The notes under the pieces: generated by a model
Told to the model about the DNA's origin: nothing
The model's database searches: none
The model's input: the letters and a program-made list of their open reading frames with translations, nothing else
NCBI GenBank assembly: GCA_012295275.1
Contig: CM022665.1
Coordinates: forward strand, 18,296,150 to 18,360,149
Source: Chrysomallon squamiferum
Taxonomy: Eukaryota > Mollusca > Gastropoda > Neomphalida > Peltospiridae
Length of the DNA stretch: 64,000 bases
Reading direction: 5' to 3'
Shown here: positions 24,749-42,595 of the stretch, in pieces
Position numbering within the stretch: position 1 is the stretch's first letter
Layout: every line of letters starts with the position of its first letter
Position numbers and translations under genes: made by a program

Positions 24749-25056
24749 CATGCTTTCACATGGTATTTAATTCTGTCATACCTTATAATTAGCAAACATT
24801 GGTATCATCAATTAATTAAAACATCTAATAATTATAATACAGTATTTTTTGGTACTTTTTATATAAAAATTACTAACCTGGACTGTGTAGGATCATCAAC
24901 ATCTAAATCCCAAACAAAAATTCTTCCAACCTGGTTTCCAAGAGCCATTATCTATGAAAATAATAATTATAATGTGAATAAGATAATACAGTTTTTCTTT
25001 AAACCTGCATCAGTCAGTTTATGTGTTCCTCATAAATGGAAATATATTGTCATATA

Positions 25057-25132
25057 AAATAAAAAATAAAAATAAAAATAAAAATAAAAATAAAAATAAA
25101 AATAAAAATAAAAATAAAAATAAAAATGAAAA
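25057..25132. repeat. (AAAAAT)n hexanucleotide microsatellite
   Basis: About twelve copies; the copy-2 equivalent (about 34767-34845) differs in the first few units. Confidence 0.75.
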
Positions 25133-25877
25133 TAAATAAACCTGCAAGACTGTTGCAGTAGAATTTTTTTTTTTAGTAATGTGAGCAGATATTTATTTCT
25201 ATAATATGAATGTGTGGTTGTGCGTGTTAATATTATATTCATGTAATCATCTCAAACCTTCCCCTTGCACATGAACTCAACACACCTTCTGAGCAAAGTC
25301 TAGACAAAACCTCATGTACCAGATCTCACACTCCCTGTAGTCAAATCTGTGTAGTATTGTAACTGTTGTGTCTGTTGGCGATTTCTCATCCTGATCCATT
25401 GTTCCTGGCTTCCAGCAAACTATACAGTTCTCACATGACTGCAACATTGAAAGTAGTCTTGTCAATACCAGAATATCAGTCTGTACATACCAGTTTTTAA
25501 CAGGACTGTAAATCATTTATTTAACATTAAGGTGTAATTCAAATTAGATTACATCATTTAAAAAACATAAAATACAGAAGAAAATATTTAATTTTTCTTT
25601 AAATAGTTTCAAATTAATTTATTTGTTTTTATTTTGTCATTAATTGTTTGTTTTGGTTTTTTTTTTTTAATTGTTATTATTATTTTTTAATAAAAAATTA
25701 AAAGTTAAAAATGGTATTATCTAACATTTCTCATGATCTGAAACAAAATAAAATATTTTCCTATTCACCTTGGACAGCACAAATTTCCCAAGCCATCGTA
25801 CACAGTCTACATAATTTCTGTGTATATCTCTTGTGGAAAAATCTGGAAAGTGGTTTGATACTGTTGGAAATGGACTG

Positions 25878-25965
25878 AAAATAATAACAATAACAATAAC
25901 AATAACAATAACAATAATAATAATAATAATAATGATAATAATAATTATTATAATAATAGTTAAAG
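25878..25965. repeat. (AACAAT)n(AAT)n compound microsatellite
   Basis: It starts at the splice acceptor of the duplicated EED exon 9. Copy 2 (about 35589-35685) is 9-10 bp longer. A CA/TACA-rich stretch follows to about 26130. Confidence 0.75.
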
Positions 25966-26465
25966 TAATAGTAATGATGGTTATAATGATATACACACAC
26001 AGACACACACACATCTATATCTATACATGCATACATACATACATACATACTAACAGATATGGATAGACAGATAAATATAAATCTACATCTGTCTAACCAC
26101 ACATACACACACACACACACAGACACACCTACACACACCTATCAGTATATATATTTGTAAATCTGTATGTATATCTGTGCACCTCTAAATAATATAAAAT
26201 TAACACAACTTGCTCCTATTCAGAGGAGATGGTTTCTGGGAGCATAAAAATAAAACAATTTAAAACAAAAATACAAGTTACTCATTATTTTTGGCTGGAT
26301 TGTAGGTGTATGAATCAACAACAGCTTTCTTTAAAACATGTCTGTGTTAATTTTCCACACTTTTAGTGAATGATCCATGCCACATGATACAATCTTGGAA
26401 CCATCAATGTTAAAATCCTGGAGGCAAAATACACTTTATTATTATTAAGAATCACTTATTCAGAC

Positions 26466-26519
26466 AAAGTGTGAGAGAGAGTGAGAGTGAGAGTGAGAGA
26501 GAGTGAGAAAGAGAGAGAG

Positions 26520-26596
<77 letters not shown>
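26466..26596. repeat. (GA)n tract, copy 1
   Basis: About 130 bp of almost pure GA with a few interruptions, in the intron between EED exons 7 and 8. The copy-2 tract (36189-36330) is longer and more regular. Confidence 0.85.
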
Positions 26597-26599
<3 letters not shown>

Positions 26600-27416
26600 A
26601 TACTATAAGGGAGAGAATGAGATACTGGTAACAAAGAGATAGAGAAAAAGTATAAAGTAAGAGTGATAGATACATACAAATAGAAAAAGCAACAACAATT
26701 ATATATAATAAAAGAAAAAGATTATTATTACAGAAGTTAATATTTAGACATATATATGCTAACAGTAATTAACAGAAACAAACTAAATGGATGAATGGAT
26801 GAACTGAAATACACTTTTTAAAATGTAAATGAAAATGCAGTAACAAACTAATTCACTTCTACAAAACAATATTTTAACCAATTTACATTAAAAAAATCAT
26901 GAAATAAGTCAATATTAAATAGTTAATTTTCAGAGACATACAGCACTAAGAACTTCATCTCTGTGACCATCAACCCCACCCAGAATCATAACACAAACAT
27001 CCGTTTTCACATTCCAAATACGCAATGTGTGATCTGAAATCAAAAACAATGGAATAACATCTGTTTAATGACAATGAATTTTTGTATCTGTCATTTTGTG
27101 TCAAATGTATCTTTTATACTTTTTCCTTTCTGCAATTTAAAATTTATATAACTTATGCATGTTAGAAATGATCTGTGATAAATATAAGAGAAAAGAAAAA
27201 TATATTTATTGCTGAGATTCTTAAGTTTCAACTTTATGGCATAACTGAAAAGTTAGCTACAAAATGTATTTTAGGAACTTCTGAACTGTATTCATAATAA
27301 CAGTGGTCATGTTGAAAATTGAAAATTAAGAAGCTAAACAATAATATTAATAACAATAATAGTAACAGTATAATAATAATAATAATAATAATAAATCAGT
27401 AAATGAGATTACTAAC

Positions 27417-30400
27417 TTTATCTTTCCTGTCTGACTGTACTCCATATTTTCCTCCAAAACCTTTGGCAGCATCAGTCTGACTGGCATGTTTTGATAACTC
27501 CTCTTGATAGTCATGACCCACAGCAGACTACAGAATATAATTATTTTAAATTATTCATTAAAAATCATTTAAAAAAATAATTATTAAAAATAATTTTAAA
27601 ACATATTTATTATTAAAATAATTTTTAAAAATAATTGTTATTAAAAATAATTTAAAAGTACAATTATCAGTAAAAATAATGCTAAATATAACTCATTTAA
27701 AAATAATTAGTAAATTTTAATTAATAATTAATTAATAATTAATAAATTTCAGTTAATAAACACTTTTAACACTAACAACATTTTTACTTCAAGAATCAGA
27801 TAATCTTTGATAACTGTGTACACAATAAAAAATAATAATAATAAAATTAAAAAAATTAAATTTATCAAGCTGTCAATCAAACAGCAGTCATCTTAGTGCA
27901 CTTACCGTATATACTTGTGTATAAGTCGAATTTTTGGGAGACTATATTAAGGTAATATTTTGGGGTTGACTTATACATAGGTAATGCTTTTGTAGCTGTT
28001 GCTGAAGTCGCCATTTTGACTATTTTTTGCTACAGGATGCATCTAAAATAATCGCAGTCTTTCAGCTTTTCAAAAATATAATTTTATCGTATAAAAAAAA
28101 AATTTGAAAAATTAAATAACAAAACCAAATATGAATGTAAAACATGATATTCTTCCATTTAATGACATAAAAATACATTTTAAAGCGAGAAAACCGTCAG
28201 TACGGCATTATGCCTTACGGCGTCTTGCAGTGATCTAGGAATGCAGACTTCTCTGCCAAATTGCACTAAATATCGGTCCTAATTTCATAAACAAAACTCA
28301 CTTGTGTAATTGTAAAGAATTTGGTGAAATAATATTGCAATCGTCATTAATATCCACTACCGACAAATCGAAAACAAACTAAATTTCTATAAACATTCTG
28401 CAACAAAAATCAGTTCAACTTCTCGCCATATTTGTTATTCTAGTTGGTTGCCAAGTGCGCAAAGCCTCGGCCAATTAGTGCGCTCGGAATAGGATCGGGG
28501 GCGTGTCTTGTAGCAGAGTTTCGATAGAAAAAAATATTGCTGAGGTTCCAAAATTATCTTACTTTGAATTGCACATGCAAGTTACAGCTCGTGCAAGTTA
28601 TGTTACAGTAGGCGTACAATGTAGGCCTTCATGGCACTGTCACACTGGTCTAAAAATAGTGACGGTGCCTGGAATCTACAGTCGACTTATACACAAGTAA
28701 TACCTAAAATGAAGCAATTATTGGTCTTAAAATACACATCGACTTATACATAAGGTCGCCTTGTACACAAGTATATACGGTAATAAGAAAATCTGAAATT
28801 GCATGTGAATGTAACACTTTAGATAAAATAAGATGATACAATTATTAATTCTGATAATCTCTAAAATAACTATGTAATAATTTGTACAAAGATGCCTTGT
28901 AATGTTTTATGTTAATAGACAAGAAGGATCAAGCTTACAACATGTAAATATTTTAAATAATATATGATTATAAAAATGATAATTTCTAAAAACAGAAACA
29001 TAATTATTTGAAGAAAGATACCTCATAATATTTAATATTAATAGTTATGAAGGATCAAGCTTACAACATACGCAAATACAATATTTAAGATAAAATAAAA
29101 TTATAAAAAGATTAAATGCGATTAGATAATTTCTAAAACAGCAACATAAATATTTGTAAAATTTTACATTAATCATTATACTGGATCAAGATTACCACAG
29201 ACAGCAATTAAAAAAAGTAACTTCTGAGTCATCACTAATATTTCATTGAAATGCATCACCCATATAGAACTTGTGTGTGTGTGTGTGGGGTGTGTGCAAA
29301 ATTTGATTATGTGGCTACAGAGAGTTGGCTGGTATGGGAAAACAGAGCACTAACCTTATCCATTCTATCTTTTTGGACTCCATACTTGCCACCATAGCCA
29401 TACGAAGCTTTTGGGCCCTCTTCAAATTCTTTTTGTTTCACTGTTTTATCGTCTTGTTCTACTTCCTTCCTCAGCGACTTCAAACTGAAGTAAGAAAGAA
29501 AATTCCATTTAAAAATAAGCCATGTGAAATCTGTGAGTAACAAATTTTTCTTTTTTCTTTTTCTGTTTAAGCCTGTCCCACAAAAGAAAGACATGGAAAT
29601 CAGCAATAAATAATTTTTAATTTTGTGAATAACAGTAGATACACTATCTGTGATGATAATGGAAGAAAGCTGAATAGGTGAAATAAATATAATTATAATA
29701 AAAGATTAAATAAAATTCCCAGTATCAACTATCAGTGATATATTATTTTATACTTTGATATACTAAAAATATACACACATACACACACAGATAGGCAGAC
29801 AGATAGATATAAGATATAGATACATACATATATACACACACACATAGGGAGATAGAGAGTTAGTGATATTAAACAAGTTTTAATAATCAATTTAAACAAA
29901 TACTTTGGTATATTTATAAAAAAATGTATTAAAAATATGGATGATCTTATAAACACTATATCTAGTTATTTACAACCATCGTGCTCTTAAAAAACAGCAA
30001 ACAAAAACACACACTTAACCACAAAAAGTGTATTAACCAAAATACTAATTTTTCAGCTAGAACAACACAAAATATCTGACTACATAAAAAAGAAAAATAT
30101 ATATATTTTTTTTTAATCAATTCTGAAACAACAATCTTCATATATTAACTGGAAGGTATATAATGGCTGCCCAGATTTGCATCCCTCTAATTATTATTTT
30201 ATTCATATTCATATTATTATTTAAAGTCTTATTATTATTTCATGAAAGAGAATGTTGATGAAAACTCACTCTAAAGAAGCTTGATGTCCGGAACCTTCTA
30301 CAGTCTTTGCACCCCATCTTTGTTCTTGTTCACTGACGTCATTCTGAAAACATTCAAATACATTTTAATATTTATTATCCATTTTATACACACACACACA

Positions 30401-30924
30401 TGTCTGTGTATATGTGGTGTCTGCAAGTGTGTTTACTTGTGGGTGGATGCATGCATTCATGAATGTGTTGCCCTAGCTTTAATCAGAAATGTTAGGACAC
30501 CAAAGCAAGCTGGACTGCCTTTGTGGCAACTTAAATTTTGTCAAGTTTTCACTTCACTGAGGTTTTCACAGATCATAGCTATGTTATGGTGAGCAACCAA
30601 TCAAATCAACATTTTTCTGAATTACATGTATTTATAGTTTTTATTCGACAAGGTCAGTGAATCAGTGGCATTTATAGTAAATGCTTGGAGGCAAACCAGG
30701 TAGGGCAACCACAGTGTTTTAGTTTTACTGCATGATTTTTTGTAAATGAACCATTATGTAAATACTTGTGTAAGTGAAACATTAAGTAAAATACTGGCAT
30801 AAATAACAATAAATTTCAGTTTAATTAAAGTACTAACTACAAAATCAGGATCTGTTTCCCAATCATCATCTTCAGTTGAAATTGGCTTCACGTTTATATT
30901 TGTTCCAGCTGCAGCCTTCCACAT
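27417..30924 (-). pseudogene. CTTN: Cortactin 5'-half duplicate (coding exons 1-4), open frame
   Basis: Duplicate of the first four coding exons: 30838-30924, 30270-30343, 29355-29484, 27417-27527. They are identical in reading to the intact gene: 134 codons starting MWKAAAG, containing the Arp2/3-binding DDW and the first repeats, and ending in phase 0. There is no downstream cortactin part before the duplication junction at 27124. The next exon on this strand is the EED copy at 26942-27033. Joined to it, the frame adds eight residues (ITHCVFGM) and stops. Joined to cortactin exon 17215-17269, about 10 kb further on, the frame would stay open and give normal cortactin. So this is a truncated duplicate, a chimeric gene head or a second 5' end; sequence alone cannot decide. 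Confidence 0.8.
27905..28780. mobile_element. CCGTATATAC MITE, long form, 876 bp (copy 2)
   Basis: Duplicate of the insertion at 18216-19087, with the same TA flanks (27903-27904, 28781-28782). It was inserted before the segment duplicated. A patch near 28456-28505 differs by several bases (GTGCGC against GTCAT; CGCTCGG against TTCGG), making it the most diverged spot I noticed between the copies. Confidence 0.8.
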
Positions 30925-31784
30925 GGTCTCTTCTGTCAGACCACCTGATGATAAACGGAAGAATTAATTAACATTTGCCTAATGATAACCCATAACTTTT
31001 TTTTCTAAAAAGCTTTTAATATAAGGTAAAAAGAAATAGTCTTCAGCAGTACCATGATTTATTATTAATATATATAAGCAGTAAGAATACTTTTATAAAA
31101 TTTCAAAAAAAAAAAAAAAAAAAAAAAAAACAGAAATGTATTAATAAATGCTGTTTTTACATGAAAACTATTTAAAATAACTTCAAGTTCAGCATTAAAA
31201 ACAAAAGGAATAAAAAATGTTTAAAACATTTGCATTCCTAATTAAATTAAAACAAACAAACAAAAAATAATTATTTTCGAAGTACAAAATTTGTTTTAAA
31301 ATATGCACTGACCTAAAACTAAAAAACCCCCAAAATTAATCAATTTATATCATTTATAAAACAGTTTGTCTAACAAATAATCTGAACTAGATGTGCTGTC
31401 ATATATATATATATATATATATAACACTATTAATACCAGTTTTAAATACTATAATTTATTTTGTATAATTAAATTTAGATTCTTAATTGTTAAATCTTGC
31501 TGATTAAAATATTATTAATATAAAACAGTCGTAATTGAAGAAAATCGTTTCATGATATATATTACAAAGGAACCTCTAACTACAATCAGATTTTCACGGT
31601 AAAAAAAGGAGGTGGGTGTTGATTTATTCATTAATTTTGTTGGATTTACGACACGGATGTTGAATCGTGTCCATTAAGATCTCCAACCTAGTACAAGTTG
31701 TTGATCGGATAACTTCATTGGAAATATTTATCATCTACAAATATTTGTCACTGATCATAAATATCATTAAATTTGCATTTTTAC

Positions 31785-31970
31785 CTCTGGGTACTTATTT
31801 CTGAATCACAAAATATAACCAAAGTATTTTCTGGAGTAAAGCTAAGTAGTACGTTCGTTGTATTCAGCAAAAGCAACTTTATCTTGCTTCCACTTCCTAG
31901 GCCTTTCTTGCTTCCGGGTGAATCACGTGACAGAATGCAGGAACATTATTTGTTTGCATTCGGGGATTGG
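31785..31970 (-). promoter_or_regulatory. CTTN: Cortactin promoter and exon 1, duplicate (copy 2)
   Basis: Same arrangement as 22078-22263: CCAAT (31966-31970), CACGTG (31924-31929), CCGGAAG (31911-31917) and the exon 1 donor at 31783-31784. All motifs are intact, so the duplicate may still be transcribed toward the chimeric junction. Confidence 0.5.
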
Positions 31971-33594
31971 ATAGAATTTTTAAATTATTTTTTAACTTTT
32001 CATCATGGTGTATGTAATTAACGTCGTCTGACTAATGCATAAATTGGATACAAAAACAATTAAAAACAAAACAAAAATTTAAAAGTAAAAATGTACATGC
32101 ACTGATTATTTGCTTTAAAAATGTTTATACAAATGTCAGTCGTGTGTGTGCGCTCGAGACAGCAGAAGTACTTATTTTGAACTGATAAAAACAACAAACA
32201 AGGCACTAAAAATTAATGATTTATTTATGTACAAATGAAGAAGTGGACAGTGTTGAAAATATTTACATTAATATGAATAAATGCTAATTTAGCATCTAAT
32301 TCAATAATTCAATGAAAACTTTCTTGAAAAGCATATATGATATTTATCATATAGGTATTATATCGATTAGAATTTATAATGGAAACGTAACTAAAAATTA
32401 CCAAGTCCCTCTTAATTCATTTAAAACACAAGTGTTCAGTTCAAATGAAATGACATTAAACAAAATAATTTTATTTTCTGTTTTGTTTTTCAATAAATAA
32501 ATAAGCAAAATAAGTACTTTATAAATAAAATCGGATAATTTTGGTACATTTAGTTTGAATTTTTTTTTTTTTTTTTCCTTCATATTTTAACGAAATCATT
32601 CAAATAAAATCATAAATATAAACTGTAATTGATGTATTGGCAAATTCCTTTTTCAGCATAGTTATTTATTTTTTTTTCAGAAGTTTAATGAGTATGGGAT
32701 ATGTGTTTTCCAAAAAAGTACTTAGTTATTGAATATTAAAGCTTACTGCCTCATTTTAAATAAATTTTTAAAAGTTTTCATTTTTGTTGTAACACAAGGG
32801 CAGTCATTCAGTTAGCAAAAAATAAAAAAAATATAAAAATAATAATAAATTTCCTTACTGAAGTAAATTAATTTTCAAAATCTAAAATGATTAAAATGCT
32901 CATCAGTGAAAATGTAACATTTAACTCGTATACTATAACAAAAATTAATGGAAATAAGAGATGGGATTATTTCAAAATAAGAAGTAACATGATCCAGAAG
33001 AAACCATTCAAAATAAGAAATAAAGTTCAACAGATGAAATCATTCAATTTGATAAGAAATAAAAACTTCACCAAGATAAACAATAGCAACTAAGAGATTA
33101 ATAATATGAAGACAAACAAATCTTGTTTACTCCAACAACACATTCACCACATTAGAGTACACAACAGAAATTTAATAAATTTAATAAAGTAGCAGCATGT
33201 GAGACACATTCAAGTTTTAAGACTTTTTGTTCAAGCTCTAAATAAATATATTCAAAATAATACTGCTGGAAATGTTAAATGCTGCTCATTTTCAACTTAT
33301 GCTAAACTTAATAACTGGTCCCAGAACAAATAATGGATATTTAACCCTTCAGGTATCGGGCTGGATCTGACACACCCAAGCACATTTTTCATTAAATTTC
33401 TTTATTGAAAGAATTGTGTGATGTTTGTTTTCTGTGCATTAATAATAATGAATATTATATCATAGCTCTTATTTTTATTTTCAAACAATAAAAATTAAAA
33501 TTAAATACAAAATGGCAAGACCCAGTGTAATTATTCCTGTATGAAAAATATTGCAAGCTCTTATGGCTTAAATGCTTTTAACAATTGTTTTATA

Positions 33595-33626
<32 letters not shown>

Positions 33627-33946
33627 CGCATACATACATACATATGTTCACTTTTAACAGCCAATTTTGTCTTTCACACATTCACTTTAAAAACTAAATT
33701 GTAATCAAAGAAGAAATATATACATTTTTAAAAAATTCATTAACAACTCCAGTTGATCCATACCAGATTGTATAAAACCGAAATTTTCTTTCCTTTAATT
33801 TTCAGAATTGTGTTCTTAATAATTTTCTCTTGTCTTTGTCCATTTCATTTTGTCTTCAGAAAAAGACACTTCTTTCTGTAAGCAGCTCAACTTATTTCTT
33901 CACATATGTAAAGGAATCAAAATGGTTCCTCTGTCTGTTGATTCTT

Positions 33947-41458
<7,512 letters not shown>

Positions 41459-42076
41459 TTTGGATACGTAACCACGTGTATACCACATGGGTTATAAAAA
41501 TAAGATTAGTTGGCGGCACATAGGCTGAAATTTGAATACCTATGTGTGTGTGTCAGCGGCGCAGCATTTTGGAGGATGTAGTGACAGTCATGTTTGTTTG
41601 TTCGTTGTCGTTTTTAATAACAGATGCTGTTACCTAGATGTTGCGATGTTCAATAATTACCTTTGGCTGAGCAAGTGATTGAGAAATACGCACGATGTTA
41701 AAAAAAGGTTCAAATGAAATCGATTCTGGTTTGCGCACTTCGCAAACCTGTATTTTTGGTTTTATTTATTTATTTATTTTGAAAAATTAGTTTATATTAA
41801 ATATTCTTCCTCTTGTTTTCTCAGATTATCAAACAAGGTTGCGAAATTCTTCTTATAGTGTGACTGCCGATGTACCCCATAGAGCGGCACAAATCCAAGC
41901 TACTCCACTGGATAAAAATATATATATATATATATATAATAATAATAAATAATAAAACAAAATGTGATTTTTAAAGCTAAGAATGTGAACATTTTACTGT
42001 ATCTTTAAAACTATTTTCTTATTTTCTTATTTTATATTCCCCCTCGAACCTATTTCTTGCAAATAAATTAAAGGTT

Positions 42077-42113
<37 letters not shown>

Positions 42114-42595
42114 GTGTGACTGAATGAAAGACCGCTTTTAAAATGACAATAGGAGAAAGAAAAGTCAAATACATATAATTTTCTAATTTCTAAAAATATT
42201 TATTATTTATTATTTTATATTTAATTTATTTTAATTATTTTTTGTTTGTTTTTCGATTCTAAAGTAAATGGGCGGGGTTTTCCAAATATGTGTCAACCAA
42301 TCAATGGTCTACATCTGGTGGTAGTTCGCAGACGGTTTTTCTTGGTGATGTAAGATTATTATTATCAGAAAGATAAAATGTCTGACATATTTACTTAAAA
42401 ACTGTACCGAGAAACTGTGTCAGTCAATTAACGTAATGATTTATTGTTTTCTTTTTATCATTCAGTTAAGGATAATTTTAATATGTACCGGACTGATATC
42501 CGGCGGATCTTGATGACAACTGTCACGCAGTAAGAACTTTCTCAAGCCGGGAAATGAACTATGTGCTCGTCGGTGTTTCATGAGTGTATTTTAAT
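41459..42595. promoter_or_regulatory. Head-to-head EED / NUS1 promoter region
   Basis: EED runs left from 41458 and NUS1 runs right from 42596, so about 1.1 kb separates the two start codons. The NUS1 side has a GC box GGGCGGGG (42270-42277) and a CCAAT box (42297-42301). The EED side (41480-41760) is the more CpG-containing part, with GCGGCGC-type words. A (TA)n run at about 41920-41938 and a T run at about 42079-42111 lie in the middle. Transcription starts are inferred. Confidence 0.5.

Larger units (their letters stand above)
24237..27033 (-). pseudogene. EED: EED 3'-half duplicate (exons 7-12), broken
   Basis: Second copy of the last six EED exons: 26942-27033, 26282-26417, 25769-25874, 25286-25438, 24878-24951, 24237-24363. 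Exons 1-6, including the start codon, are not present on this side, so it cannot make EED by itself. Exon 8 (26282-26417) is 136 nt instead of 134: where the intact gene has ATG TTT CGT AAA GCT, this copy has ATG TTT TAA AGA AAG, giving an in-frame TAA at 26331-26333 and a shifted frame. The other exons look the same as in the intact gene, including the IWYMRF part of the H3K27me3 pocket, and splice sites are kept. The upstream transcription source on this strand is the copy-2 cortactin promoter. I call it a young unprocessed partial pseudogene. Confidence 0.85.

Noticed and set aside
25761-26138. 125-codon Tyr/Cys-rich minus-strand frame, also at 35472
   Set aside because: It is produced by reading AAT/AAC and CA microsatellites, with part of EED exon 9 in the wrong frame at its end.
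26452-26679. Ser-Leu repeat protein, also at 36174
   Set aside because: It is a translation of the GA microsatellite.
42584-42595. NUS1 start at GTG 42584
   Set aside because: Animal genes rarely start at GTG, and the ATG at 42596 begins directly before the conserved hydrophobic segment.
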